Notes: a model not told the origin generated them from the letters alone. A DNA stretch of 64,000 bases from an uncultured Bacteroidales bacterium (GCA_937892025.1 CALAVA010000042.1:1-64000); one strand, 5' to 3'. Counted from the stretch's first letter, positions 15,213-23,958 are shown. Translations and numbers: made by a program.

Positions 15213-15356
15213 ATGAAATTCAGACAAGCAAAAAAGATGGTGAACGAATGGGGGTGCAGAAATGAACTTTTCACTGAGCCTCTTGACGTTTTCACGGAAA
15301 GGTTTAAGACAGCCATCCGTATATATAACCGTCATTATTGTAGAAAACCATTTTAA
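15213..15356 (+). CDS. Small basic protein, 47 aa
   Basis: A short Arg/Lys-rich helical protein. It starts two bases after the previous stop. Coding is supported mainly by position in a tightly packed gene chain. Confidence 0.5.
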   Translation: MKFRQAKKMVNEWGCRNELFTEPLDVFTERFKTAIRIYNRHYCRKPF

Positions 15357-15365
15357 CGATTGACT

Positions 15366-15521
15366 ATGGGCAAGCCGAAGAAACGCAAGGGAAAGATAAG
15401 GTTTAGGCAAAGAGCCTCATTAAAACCTACTACACGAAAGAATAACGTAGGCAATATCGGGCATCCAACTTTGCTTGCCAACACAGGTATTATCAAAGTT
15501 CGTCTTAAACAAAAAAGTTAA
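15366..15521 (+). CDS. Small very basic protein, 51 aa
   Basis: MGKPKKRKGKIRFRQRAS opens a strongly basic, likely disordered protein that could bind nucleic acid. It lies between two coupled genes. Function unknown. Confidence 0.5.
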   Translation: MGKPKKRKGKIRFRQRASLKPTTRKNNVGNIGHPTLLANTGIIKVRLKQKS

Positions 15522-15526
15522 TCAAT

Positions 15527-15952
15527 ATGATTACATTCTTTAGAAGATTGCTTGTCCGATTAGGTAAGACAATACCCTTTGTGTTGGCATTCATGCTACT
15601 TGTCGGATATATAGAAAGCATTTATGCAGTAATAAGCCAAAATCTGATAGTTGACGTTGAGAATGAAACTCTTTACGATTTGCCTATCACATTCTTTCTT
15701 TCGAGCATCGTTTACATTGATTGGTTTGACGTGCTGATTGTTTGGATATTGTGCGTGGCTCTCGAACTTTGCAAGTATTCATTCCGTTGTGCAATCTATT
15801 TAACCCTGAATTTAGCCGTTAGATACGCATTAGAGACACTTTCGCTTGACGGGTGGGTAATTATACCACTTTGTTCTTTCATGGCTTTATTCGGCTTATT
15901 TTGCGTGTATGGTGGATTCAAGATGATTAAGTATCAAAAAAGAAAATTCTGA
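15527..15952 (+). CDS. Multi-pass membrane protein, 141 aa
   Basis: Four hydrophobic stretches (about residues 14-31, 49-71, 78-99 and 106-128) indicate an inner-membrane protein. Its TGA overlaps the methylase ATG (TGATG), implying translational coupling. No transporter or holin family was recognised. Confidence 0.65.
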   Translation: MITFFRRLLVRLGKTIPFVLAFMLLVGYIESIYAVISQNLIVDVENETLYDLPITFFLSSIVYIDWFDVLIVWILCVALELCKYSFRCAIYLTLNLAVRYALETLSLDGWVIIPLCSFMALFGLFCVYGGFKMIKYQKRKF

Positions 15953-16827
15953 TGAGTGCCTACGGAATACCTTACAAAGGTGGGAAAAGCAAAGTTGTAA
16001 AGTGGGTGATTGACAGTCTGCCTCCTAATGAGCATTTCTACGACCTGTTTTGCGGAGGCTGTGCGGTTACACACTATGGTATGGTTAGCCGTAGATGGGA
16101 GCAGTTTAACATCAACGACATAAACGGCATGATGCCACAAATGTTTGTTGATGCAGCACACGGGAAATATGTTGGTGAGAACAGATGGATAAGTCGTGAC
16201 GAGTTTTTCCGCACAAAGGATTTTGACGGATATTCAGCCGTATGCTTCTCCTTTGGCAACGACTTACGCTCCTATGCCTATTCAAAAGAATTAGAGCCTA
16301 TAAAAATGGCTGCACACTATGCTATTATGTTTGGAGAACATAAGTACCTAAAGGAGATTTGGAATGATGATTTTGCAGAGATTGAAAAGTCCGCAAAGGT
16401 CTATGAGCGGTATCTAACATACAAACGATTGGTTCTCCAAAAAGCGAAGCGTGGGGATTTATCCCATTTGGAGAACTTAAATCGGTTGTTAAGTTTAGAA
16501 CGCTTGCAGTCCTTGCAGTCCTGCAAGACTGACTATCAGGACGTGAAGATATTGCCAAACAGCACGGTGTACTGCGACATCCCGTACAAGGGAACAAACA
16601 AATATCAAAAGGACGGATTTGATTACGAACGATTTTATGAATGGGCAGATAGCAGGGATTTTCCCGTATTTGTCAGCGAGTATGAAATGCCTGAAGAGTT
16701 TGCACCGATAGCAGTACACGCAAGGAAAGACACCATGTGTGCATCCAACAACAATGTGTTGCGTGCCGAGAAAATCTTTGTTCAAAAGCGATACGCAGAC
16801 AAGTACAAAAGAGATTTGTTTGTATAA
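15952..16827 (+). CDS. D12-class DNA adenine-N6 methyltransferase (Dam-like)
   Basis: A 291-aa protein with the D12/Dam layout. PYKGGKSKVV opens the SAM-binding region, DLFCGGCAVT (31-40) is the FxGxG-type motif, and DIPYKGT (209-215) is the catalytic DPPY-type motif with Ile in place of the first Pro. It would methylate adenine in phage DNA, giving protection from host restriction or marking DNA for packaging. It is coupled to the membrane-protein gene upstream. The target site cannot be read from sequence. Confidence 0.9.
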   Translation: MSAYGIPYKGGKSKVVKWVIDSLPPNEHFYDLFCGGCAVTHYGMVSRRWEQFNINDINGMMPQMFVDAAHGKYVGENRWISRDEFFRTKDFDGYSAVCFSFGNDLRSYAYSKELEPIKMAAHYAIMFGEHKYLKEIWNDDFAEIEKSAKVYERYLTYKRLVLQKAKRGDLSHLENLNRLLSLERLQSLQSCKTDYQDVKILPNSTVYCDIPYKGTNKYQKDGFDYERFYEWADSRDFPVFVSEYEMPEEFAPIAVHARKDTMCASNNNVLRAEKIFVQKRYADKYKRDLFV

Positions 16828-16870
16828 ATAAAACAATTACAATTATTCTAACTTAAAAAACTTACCAATT

Positions 16871-17092
16871 ATGAAGAACTTTTTTACCAAACTCAAAGAA
16901 AAGAACGCACAGCGGAAAGAAAAAGAATTGATGGAACGGGCAAAAGACCTTTTCCAAATCTGCGAACATGACGGAGAAACGTGGATAACGTATGGCGGTC
17001 ATCTGGTGCTACCTACGGAGTTTTTAAGAGAAGACCCGATAACTACACTACAACAACTGCGAGAAGCGTATATAGAAAGGAATAAGGCATGA
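16871..17092 (+). CDS. Hypothetical protein, 73 aa
   Basis: A Lys/Glu-rich helix (residues 1-30) is followed by a small strand-rich part (TWITYGGHLVLPTEFL). Its TGA overlaps the ATG of the next gene. Confidence 0.6.
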   Translation: MKNFFTKLKEKNAQRKEKELMERAKDLFQICEHDGETWITYGGHLVLPTEFLREDPITTLQQLREAYIERNKA

Positions 17093-17226
17093 AAAAGAGG
17101 TATCAAGACCTGTGGAACAAACGCAAAGAGTTTGTACGCATGACATGGGGCAGCCTTCTCCTTGGCAGCATCTTACTTTGGACTTGCATCATCATTGGAA
17201 TCATCGGACTTTGCAGAATACTATGA
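17089..17226 (+). CDS. Single-pass membrane protein, 45 aa
   Basis: A basic N-terminus is followed by one transmembrane segment (WGSLLLGSILLWTCIIIGIIGL). It overlaps both neighbours by four bases (ATGA), a strong sign of translational coupling. Could be a small toxin, holin-like or anchor protein. Confidence 0.55.
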   Translation: MKKRYQDLWNKRKEFVRMTWGSLLLGSILLWTCIIIGIIGLCRIL

Positions 17227-17318
17227 CAGAAGAACTGATACAAAAGATTGTGGGCATGGCAATCACTTTGCTTTGCTGTGCCTACATCGCCAAACTCTTG
17301 AAAGACACGGAAAAATGA
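17223..17318 (+). CDS. Single-pass membrane protein, 31 aa
   Basis: A tiny reading frame with one hydrophobic segment (IVGMAITLLCCAYIAKLL), coupled by ATGA overlaps to genes on both sides. The double overlap is the main evidence that it is real. Confidence 0.45.
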   Translation: MTEELIQKIVGMAITLLCCAYIAKLLKDTEK

Positions 17319-18025
17319 GAAAGAAAATCATCTACTACAACAAAGTGGAACTCGAAGCACTGCGATACTGTGCAAGGGTGATGGACTTTGGTGTGTCACT
17401 AACACTTACCGCCGCATTGAACGAAATGCTGAACGCTTACCTGCTGCTGCGTGAGGATAAAAGGTTTAGGCACAAACTGAAACAATTAGCCAACGAAGCC
17501 GACAGAAAAGCAACCATGCAGAAAGCAACCATCATGTCCGTTATGCGTGACAGAAAGTTCTTTGACGATTATTCCGACAAGGTTATCGACTTGGCAGAAA
17601 AAGACATTACTGACTTTCGGATGGGCATAAAACAGATGCTTGACGAAAACGGCATCAAGGATAGCGAACTGATAGCACAATGCGAAACCGCATCCGTATT
17701 GCTGAAACTTTCCGTTGAACACTACCATGTGACCATTAGCAAGACAAAGGAAAAGTTCAAGTGCAGACTACCTGATTCATGCCCTGAATTTAACGCTGAA
17801 AACCTGACGAACACTTGGGATGCGGTATGCAAACTGCTTTATTCCAACAGGCAGGAGGATGTTGACCTGAATGCGGAACAAAACAAAATCTTGTTTGAAA
17901 GAATGGCAAAAGGATTCTGCGATGGACAATACACAAAAGAATGTCTGCAAGAGGCACAAAGGCTACACCCAGAATTTACAGAGAACGACATTAAAGTAAC
18001 TGACGAAACAGAAGAACAGAAATGA
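17315..18025 (+). CDS. Hypothetical helical protein, 236 aa
   Basis: I chose ATG 17315, which overlaps the previous stop, over in-frame starts inside upstream genes. The protein is nearly all helix, Lys/Glu-rich, with a cysteine-containing central part. No motif was recognised. Confidence 0.65.
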   Translation: MRKKIIYYNKVELEALRYCARVMDFGVSLTLTAALNEMLNAYLLLREDKRFRHKLKQLANEADRKATMQKATIMSVMRDRKFFDDYSDKVIDLAEKDITDFRMGIKQMLDENGIKDSELIAQCETASVLLKLSVEHYHVTISKTKEKFKCRLPDSCPEFNAENLTNTWDAVCKLLYSNRQEDVDLNAEQNKILFERMAKGFCDGQYTKECLQEAQRLHPEFTENDIKVTDETEEQK

Positions 18026-18252
18026 GTACAACAACACAATGGGTTGCCGAAGAGGAAAAACGGCAAAGAAGAGAAAAGGCCATTGTCACCAAAGCAAGAG
18101 AGGTTGAAAAGGAAAGAATGGATAGAGGATGGCAATATGTTGAACTGACAAAGCAGATGAAGATTCTGGTTCCATGCGACATTTACGGCAATCCAACAAA
18201 GAAGGGACTTGAACGTATGGAGGAAAGAAGAAAATCTTTATGCGTTTTGTAA
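18022..18252 (+). CDS. Hypothetical protein, 76 aa
   Basis: A charged coiled-coil-like N-terminal half (EEEKRQRREKAIVTKAREVEKE) and a short strand-rich segment (MKILVPCDIYGNP). Coupled by ATGA overlap to the gene before. Last gene of the tRNA-Ser operon. Confidence 0.6.
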   Translation: MSTTTQWVAEEEKRQRREKAIVTKAREVEKERMDRGWQYVELTKQMKILVPCDIYGNPTKKGLERMEERRKSLCVL

Positions 18253-18268
18253 CTTTTAACACTTATTA

Positions 18269-18300
18269 TTTGGTATATTCCAAACAAAGTTGTAACTTTG
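18269..18300 (+). promoter_or_regulatory. Promoter of tRNA-like RNA operon
   Basis: TTTGG at 18269, TATATTCCAAA, and TAACTTTG at 18293-18300 (24 bases apart), followed by CAAC as in the other strong promoters. Confidence 0.8.
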
Positions 18301-18312
18301 CAACAATTTCAA

Positions 18313-18458
18313 GGGGATGCTCGGTGCTTGACCTCACTGAATCAAAAGAAGTATAACAGGGGAGTTGGTCGCAGCAGTCCTGCCTTTCTAAAAGTTCTTT
18401 TGAGCCGAAGGGACTGTGTAGGAGGTCTCATAAGGGAGTTCGATTCTCCCTATCCCTA
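18313..18458 (+). ncRNA. tRNA-like structured RNA, about 146 nt
   Basis: The ends fold like a tRNA. GGGGATG (18313-18319) pairs with TATCCCT (18451-18457), and a perfect T-arm GGGAG-TTCGATT-CTCCC (18434-18450) adjoins it. Between them are a D-arm-like hairpin CGGTG/CACTG (18322-18339), a 9-bp helix TCAAAAGAA/TTCTTTTGA (18342-18350/18395-18403), and a possible pseudoknot GACCTC/GAGGTC (18330-18335/18422-18427). No normal anticodon arm fits. This could be a tRNA carrying an insertion, or a tRNA mimic in a leader. Confidence 0.6.
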
Positions 18459-18486
18459 CTAACTTGAAAACGAAAACAAAAGATTT

Positions 18487-18828
18487 ATGAAGAAAGAACG
18501 CAACGAAACACTGCAAGCCTTGTGCCGTGACTATCTTTCAAGACTGAAACATCTTGCAAAGAAACATGGTCTCGATGCTTGGCTGGACAACTTGATTAAG
18601 GCTAACAGAAACAAAGATTGTACGGCAACGGAATATGAAGTGATGATGCTGTCAAGATGTGTTAATGACGAACGCATCAAACGTACCGATGTGCCAATCA
18701 TCCTTGGTAAGCCGTACAATCAATGTTATAATGACAATGACTTTGACCGCATTAAGAAACTTGCACCTGTTGGCATCTATTCAAAGGTTAGTACGCTGTT
18801 GTATGCGGATAAACTTAAAACTATATAA
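18487..18828 (+). CDS. Hypothetical protein, 113 aa
   Basis: A basic helical protein (ALCRDYLSRLKHLAKKHGLDAWLDNLIK) just downstream of the tRNA-like RNA. No domain was recognised. Confidence 0.65.
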   Translation: MKKERNETLQALCRDYLSRLKHLAKKHGLDAWLDNLIKANRNKDCTATEYEVMMLSRCVNDERIKRTDVPIILGKPYNQCYNDNDFDRIKKLAPVGIYSKVSTLLYADKLKTI

Positions 18829-18830
18829 TT

Positions 18831-18989
18831 ATGGACTACGAAAATATTAAAGTAAAACTTCTTGAAATACAAGAAATAATGTCAGAGATACCGCAAGATT
18901 GTAAAGGTAATTCTGAGGATGCTTGTAATAATAGAAGAAAATATATTAAAGTAAAAAGAGCAATTTCTGATTTAATAGAGATTCTATAA
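18831..18989 (+). CDS. Small helical protein with MDYE start, 52 aa
   Basis: Begins MDYENIKVKLLEIQ, resembling the N-termini of the genes at 19387 and 19596. It starts two bases after the previous stop. Likely one of a set of related or partly duplicated genes. Confidence 0.55.
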   Translation: MDYENIKVKLLEIQEIMSEIPQDCKGNSEDACNNRRKYIKVKRAISDLIEIL

Positions 18990-18991
18990 CT

Positions 18992-19384
18992 ATGATAACA
19001 ATTAAAAGTTACACAGACCTTTCTCAGTCAAAGAAGTTGGCAGAGATACTGCCGCTTGAAAGTGCGGATATGTCATATAGACCCTACCGAGAAGAGAGCG
19101 GAATACCAGACTATCAAGTTACTTTATGCCCACATATTTTTGCAAGTTGGATAGGTATTCCTTGCTGGTCTCTTGCAGCGTTGCTTGGTGCTATCGCAAT
19201 GTATGGTATAATAGACCTTCGATTTCTGCAAAGCACGTATGACAACAGGGGCAATCATCTGACAAATGTATGGTGCCTCACTTTTGAGGATTTATGTACT
19301 ATTAGTCATGATATATATGCAGATAATCCCATTGATGCTTGCGACGAAATGATTATTAAATTACACGAACTTAAAATGTTGTGA
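18992..19384 (+). CDS. Hypothetical protein, 130 aa
   Basis: A soluble protein with a central hydrophobic stretch (IFASWIGIPCWSLAALLGAIAMYGI) that may be a buried core or a membrane segment. The C-terminal part is helical. Genes in this block (18.5-23.1 kb) are visibly more A/T-rich than the flanking operons. Confidence 0.65.
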   Translation: MITIKSYTDLSQSKKLAEILPLESADMSYRPYREESGIPDYQVTLCPHIFASWIGIPCWSLAALLGAIAMYGIIDLRFLQSTYDNRGNHLTNVWCLTFEDLCTISHDIYADNPIDACDEMIIKLHELKML

Positions 19385-19386
19385 TT

Positions 19387-19590
19387 ATGGACTATGAGAA
19401 GAAATATAAAGAGGCAATGTTGGTCGAACAAAATGCTATACTAAAAGAGTTAAAAGCACTACATTTAAGGATGGAACACCAAACTGTTTGCAATGACGCT
19501 GGTGGTAATAAAATGTGGAATAAAGCGTGGAGATTGGTCAATGAGGCAATAAACGTGATAAAGGAAGATAAAGAAACATTTAAATGGTAA
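19387..19590 (+). CDS. Small coiled-coil protein with MDYE start, 67 aa
   Basis: MDYEKKYKEAMLVEQNAI is nearly the same as the start of the next gene (MDYEQKYKEALERAKKW). This looks like a truncated paralogue. ATG 19387 is preferred to a GTG six bases upstream. Confidence 0.6.
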   Translation: MDYEKKYKEAMLVEQNAILKELKALHLRMEHQTVCNDAGGNKMWNKAWRLVNEAINVIKEDKETFKW

Positions 19591-19595
19591 AAATT

Positions 19596-21770
19596 ATGGA
19601 CTACGAACAAAAGTACAAAGAGGCTCTTGAGAGAGCGAAGAAGTGGTACTTTGCACCAAATTCAGAAACTATGCCCACTTATGCAAAGAGAATTATAAAA
19701 GAAATTTTCCCCGAATTCAAAGAGTCAGAGGATGAGAGGATAAGGAAAGAACTTATTGAGCATTGTGAGCAGCAAGCAGAGATATTCAATACTCTTTCAA
19801 CAGCTAATGACTATGCTAAAGTACAGTCTTGGATTGCTTGGCTTGACCCAAAACACGACTATCGACATTGTGAGAATAACGTTGATGAAAATAATGCACC
19901 AAAAGAATATGGAAAATCTGAGGATGAGGAAACGCGAAAAGAAATTATCGAATTTATTAAGAGTTCTTTTCCCGTCGGAAAGAATAATCGTTGGATTACT
20001 TGGCTTGAAAAGCAAGGTGAACAAAAGCCTGTTGATATGCTGAAAAACTATTTCAAAAATACATCAAAAGAGCAACTTGAAAAAGACTTTGAAGAATTAA
20101 AAGTCTACAATAATTTTGGTATCAGCATAACAAATGTTAAACCAAAGTTCAAGGTTGGCGATTGTGTTATTAAAAAGCACAATTCTAACATTAATGATTT
20201 TGGCTATTTTACTATTACTGATATTACTGGTGGAAAGTATTGGTATAATGATAGAGTTATTTGTGATATATCCGAGCAGGACGAATGGGAACTTTATGAA
20301 CCTACTCGGCAGAGACCTATTTCAGGTTCTAAGGACTTTGAAGAAACTCTCGTAGATATTATTGTTTCCTCACAGGGGCTTTATGATTATGACGCAATTA
20401 AAGATGTAGTAAAAAGAGAAACTCCTATACTTCTTGCTACATTAAAGCAGAAGCCTGCTACTTTTGATTCTGATGAGAATGAGATGGTAAAAAAAGAACT
20501 TATAACATTTGTAAGAGGTCTGCTCGAATGCCACGATAAGCCTAATGCAGAACGTGATGAAAAATACGTATCATGGATTGCATGGCTTGAAAATCAAGGT
20601 GAGAAGAAGCCTGATGATAAGGCTGAATCGAAGTTTAAGGTTGGTGATTGGATTGTTGACAATGAAGATGATGAGTTTTTCAAAGTCACTAAAGTGCGTG
20701 AAAATACTTATTGCATCGCAAGTATTGATGGTGAAGAATTTGATATACAAAAAGATATTGTAGAAGATGATTACCATATTCTTAGCATTGATGATACCAA
20801 GGATGGTGATGTGCTTGCCTGTGAAAGTGGTTGGACTTGTATTTTTAAGGCTTTGATTAATGACTATACATTTAGTTCTTACTGTTTTATGGATGCAGAC
20901 AAATTGGTTTGTGAAACAGGAAGCGAATGTCATACTCTTGATAAAGCGTTTGTTGATGCTTATAATGGAGAGATTCATCCAGCCACCAAAGAACAGCGTG
21001 ACAAATTAAAGAAGGCTATACTTAATGCTGGATACAAGTGGGATTCTGAGAAGAAAGAGTTGAAGAAAATTGAGCAGAAGCCTTATGGTCAAAGAGAAGA
21101 ATGTGAAAAATGTCAGTTTAATTTTGCAGGTGAATGTAAAGGTTATTGTGAATTAAAAAGAAATGAACAGAAGTCTGTTGAGTGGAGTGAAGATGATGAA
21201 AGAATCAGAACTTGCCTAATCAAAGACCAAGAAAAAGCATTGGAAGATGTAAAGAATGACAAGTATGGTCATGGCGAAATCATTTCTGACTTAAAGGAAA
21301 TGTATCGCGAAAGAATTACTTGGCTTGAATCTCTCAGACCTCAACCTAAGCAGGAGTGGAGTAATGAGCTGATGATGATACTTGATGAAGTGATAAGAAA
21401 TCCGCACCTTTCTACTACTGAATATAATGGGCTTATAGATTTGAAGGAAAAACTCACTTATGTTGAGCCGAAACCTACTGATTTCTCCAACATCAGGACA
21501 TGGAAATACGTAGTTGATGCCGTTCTTGCAGAGGAACACGGCATTGGCTACTATCTCGGTAGTCCTTGGATAACAGAAACAGCAGATAAGCTTATGAAAA
21601 GATTTGGTACTATTGAGCATAAGTCTGCTGAGTGGAGTGAAGAGGATGAAAAGGCTATTGGTATTATAAAATCGGCTTTGAAACATCCCTATGATATGGA
21701 TGGAAAATGGGACAGACAATTTGCTTTAGATTGGCTTGAATCCCTCAAACCTAATAGAATAAAGTTATGA
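19596..21770 (+). CDS. Large mosaic repeat protein, 724 aa
   Basis: Built from recurring modules. ESEDERIRKELIEHC-type segments recur near residues 45, 110 and 280, WIAWLEKQGEQKP-type segments recur four times (one as WITWLEKQGEQKP), WSE(E/D)DE appears twice near the C-terminus, and FKVGDWI-type beta segments appear twice. Proteins of this style are common in gut phages and mobile elements and have no proven function. The repetitive, mosaic make-up suggests growth by recombination among related genes. A cysteine cluster (CEKCQFNFAGECKGYC) near residue 505 may bind zinc. Confidence 0.7.
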   Translation: MDYEQKYKEALERAKKWYFAPNSETMPTYAKRIIKEIFPEFKESEDERIRKELIEHCEQQAEIFNTLSTANDYAKVQSWIAWLDPKHDYRHCENNVDENNAPKEYGKSEDEETRKEIIEFIKSSFPVGKNNRWITWLEKQGEQKPVDMLKNYFKNTSKEQLEKDFEELKVYNNFGISITNVKPKFKVGDCVIKKHNSNINDFGYFTITDITGGKYWYNDRVICDISEQDEWELYEPTRQRPISGSKDFEETLVDIIVSSQGLYDYDAIKDVVKRETPILLATLKQKPATFDSDENEMVKKELITFVRGLLECHDKPNAERDEKYVSWIAWLENQGEKKPDDKAESKFKVGDWIVDNEDDEFFKVTKVRENTYCIASIDGEEFDIQKDIVEDDYHILSIDDTKDGDVLACESGWTCIFKALINDYTFSSYCFMDADKLVCETGSECHTLDKAFVDAYNGEIHPATKEQRDKLKKAILNAGYKWDSEKKELKKIEQKPYGQREECEKCQFNFAGECKGYCELKRNEQKSVEWSEDDERIRTCLIKDQEKALEDVKNDKYGHGEIISDLKEMYRERITWLESLRPQPKQEWSNELMMILDEVIRNPHLSTTEYNGLIDLKEKLTYVEPKPTDFSNIRTWKYVVDAVLAEEHGIGYYLGSPWITETADKLMKRFGTIEHKSAEWSEEDEKAIGIIKSALKHPYDMDGKWDRQFALDWLESLKPNRIKL

Positions 21771-22027
21771 AGAACTTACCAAACAAGATTTACCTCAACT
21801 TTGGCGAAATAACCGATGAGGAATTTAAGGAAGCCGACTTTGAAGAGTGTGCAGAAGTCACTTGGTGTAAAGACAAAGTGTTTGTCAACGATGTAGAGTA
21901 CACCCGTACTGATGCCTTTATTGAAAAGGCTTGCGAATGGCTTAATAATAGAATGTTACTCTCCAGTTCTGCTCACGTTGTGTTAATAGATATAGTTAAG
22001 GATTTCCGTAAAGCAATGGAGGAATAA
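21767..22027 (+). CDS. Hypothetical protein, 86 aa
   Basis: Overlaps the preceding stop (ATGA). A small alpha/beta protein with several acidic residues (FGEITDEEFKEADFEECAEVTW), followed by a helix. Unknown. Confidence 0.6.
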   Translation: MKNLPNKIYLNFGEITDEEFKEADFEECAEVTWCKDKVFVNDVEYTRTDAFIEKACEWLNNRMLLSSSAHVVLIDIVKDFRKAMEE

Positions 22028-22030
22028 ATT

Positions 22031-22684
22031 ATGACACAAGAAGATAAAAAACTGTTACTGAAAGACCTTTATGCAAGTATTAATACAGAACGATGGATGT
22101 CCTTGGAAGATTATCCAAACGAAGAGTGGAGAGATATAGATGGTTTTGATAATAGATATATGGTAAGTAATATTGGAAGGGTGAAAACAAAAGAGTTTAC
22201 CTATACTTTATATGGGAAAAATCAAGTTAAGCCAGAGCATATTCTTAAAACCACCGTGAGAAAGGATGGTTATTGTAAAGTAAATCTTGGGGGTTATAGG
22301 AATCAAAAGACCTTGAATTTACATCGCCTTGTTGCTATTGCTTTTATTCCAAATCCACAAAATCTACCTTGTATAAATCATAAGGATGAAAATCCTTCAA
22401 ACAATACAGTTGAAAATTTAGAATGGTGTTCCTACAAATACAATAACAATTACGGTACTTTCAAAGAAAAACATTCAATAGCATTTTAAAACTACCCACA
22501 ATTTTCTAAACCTATAGTGCAAATGACTATGGACGGGCAGGACATTCAAGAATTTCCTTCCATAGCAGAAGCAGCAAGGCAACTTAATGGTAATTATGTT
22601 AATATTGCAGAATATTTAAGAGAACCCAATAAAAGAAATCATGCTTATGGATACAAATGGAGATACAAAAATGCTGCTGATTAA
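22031..22684 (+). pseudogene. NUMOD4-HNH-NUMOD1 homing endonuclease interrupted by TAA
   Basis: The upstream part (152 codons) contains a NUMOD4 segment (EEWRDIDGFDNRYMVSNIGRVKT) and an HNH core (LHRLVAIAFIPNP...INHKDENPSNNTVENLEWC). It stops at TAA 22487-22489. The same frame continues open for 64 more codons and encodes a NUMOD1-like DNA-binding module (KPIVQMTMDGQDIQEFPSIAEAARQL), ending at 22684. A single nonsense change therefore seems to have cut the endonuclease, though the nuclease core itself remains intact. The first 14 residues (MTQEDKKLLLKDLY) resemble the start of the gene downstream, as if the element inserted there. Confidence 0.75.
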
Positions 22685-23117
22685 AGATTTGAGTAGTCGT
22701 TTGCCGTATGGTGTTAAAGTCATTAATACTGCTGATGGACTAAATGAAATATGCGAATTAGATAGTATTATAACATCACGAAAGTACAAAGATAAAATTT
22801 TCGTTAGTCTTACGTTACCTGATGATTCAGTAATGACAGGTATTGAAAGTATTAAACCATATCTCCGTCCAATATCTTCAATGACAGAGGAAGAAATGGA
22901 TGCACTATTTGACATTCTGTATATTGACAAGGAAGGGAAAGATGATGATTGGATAAAGATAAATGACGCTTGCGGAATCGCATTCTTTTTACCGACGGGC
23001 AGATACATAGAAGAAATAGATAAAGCATTAAATTATCTTAGGTCAATTCATATTGATATTGTGGATTTAATTAAGCGAGGACTGGCATTAGAAGCACCAG
23101 TAGATATGTATAATTAA
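22647..23117 (+). CDS. Hypothetical protein with LPYGVKV motif, 156 aa
   Basis: KMLLIKDLSSRLPYGVKV at the N-terminus is a signature I recall from many Bacteroides-phage proteins of unknown function. ATGs at 22641, 22647 and 22671 are all possible. I chose 22647 by analogy with a DTK-LLLKDL start. The start region overlaps the end of the interrupted endonuclease. Confidence 0.65.
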   Translation: MDTNGDTKMLLIKDLSSRLPYGVKVINTADGLNEICELDSIITSRKYKDKIFVSLTLPDDSVMTGIESIKPYLRPISSMTEEEMDALFDILYIDKEGKDDDWIKINDACGIAFFLPTGRYIEEIDKALNYLRSIHIDIVDLIKRGLALEAPVDMYN

Positions 23118-23132
23118 AAAGAAGCATAAACA

Positions 23133-23582
23133 ATGGAACAAAAAGAACACATCTACAACCTGCAACTGACAGAAAAACAGGCAAAGATTCTATCATACGC
23201 TTGCGACAGGCTTACACGCATCATCTGCGGGCAGGACTGGACTTATCAGGAGTTCATGGAAGAAGCGTGGGAGAAACGCTGCAAGAAAGCCACAGGCAAG
23301 ATGATGGACGATAAGTGGGATGGGGGCTGGCACAATATGCGTCACGAAGCGGAAGAAATCTGCAAAAACATCAAGAAGAGGTTCTGGGGTTTGGAGCGTA
23401 ACGCCATGTACGGCATCAACTATGACGATACGGCTGACATCCTCTTTGACTTACACCAATGTATCAGACATCAACTTTGGCTTGACAGACCAGAAAGCGA
23501 AAAATCGACTATCACGGTGGATGCTTCGGCAGCAATGCGTGTCGGTAGTGAGCCGTTGGCAATTATTTCTAAAATCAAATAG
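23133..23582 (+). CDS. Hypothetical protein, 149 aa
   Basis: A helical, Trp/Met-rich soluble protein (YNLQLTEKQAKILSYACDRLTRIICGQ at the start). The base composition returns to that of the earlier operons. No family was recognised. Confidence 0.65.
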   Translation: MEQKEHIYNLQLTEKQAKILSYACDRLTRIICGQDWTYQEFMEEAWEKRCKKATGKMMDDKWDGGWHNMRHEAEEICKNIKKRFWGLERNAMYGINYDDTADILFDLHQCIRHQLWLDRPESEKSTITVDASAAMRVGSEPLAIISKIK

Positions 23583-23586
23583 CATT

Positions 23587-23727
23587 ATGGCAGCCAAAGC
23601 GTGTTTCTTGCATTGTAGTCATTGGCGTAATGACGGTGATTATTGCGTGATTAGTTCGACTAAAACATCACCGACCTATGAACCAAGGACTTGTCCTTAT
23701 TATTCAAACAAAAGAAATAAACCATGA
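23587..23727 (+). CDS. Small cysteine/histidine-rich protein, 46 aa
   Basis: Cysteines and histidines (CFLHCSHW near the start, DYCVIS, RTCPYY) could bind a zinc ion. Its TGA overlaps the next ATG, supporting translation. Confidence 0.5.
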   Translation: MAAKACFLHCSHWRNDGDYCVISSTKTSPTYEPRTCPYYSNKRNKP

Positions 23728-23954
23728 CCATCGAAGAATTGAACAAGACTCCGTTCCGATTCCACAGCCACATGGTGATGGAGGACGAACACACCACCAC
23801 CTACTTAAGCAGCGACGGAAGGATAGGTTTCTGCGACCATGTGCCGTGCAAGGACGGAGAGCCGCACGGACGCTCCTACCGCCACTACATGATAGATGGC
23901 AAGGTGTATAAAAGTAAAAAGAATTTCATCGAAGCATTGAAAAGTACGCTGTAA
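23724..23954 (+). CDS. Hypothetical protein, 76 aa
   Basis: Coupled to the previous gene by ATGA. It contains His-rich strands (HSHMVMEDEHTTTYL) and a C-terminal helix (SKKNFIEALKSTL). Unknown family. Confidence 0.6.
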   Translation: MTIEELNKTPFRFHSHMVMEDEHTTTYLSSDGRIGFCDHVPCKDGEPHGRSYRHYMIDGKVYKSKKNFIEALKSTL

Positions 23955-23958
23955 AAGT

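Noticed and set aside
18313..18458. tmRNA
   Set aside because: Far shorter than tmRNA, with no tag reading frame and no conserved tmRNA 5' sequence. Only the tRNA-like ends match.
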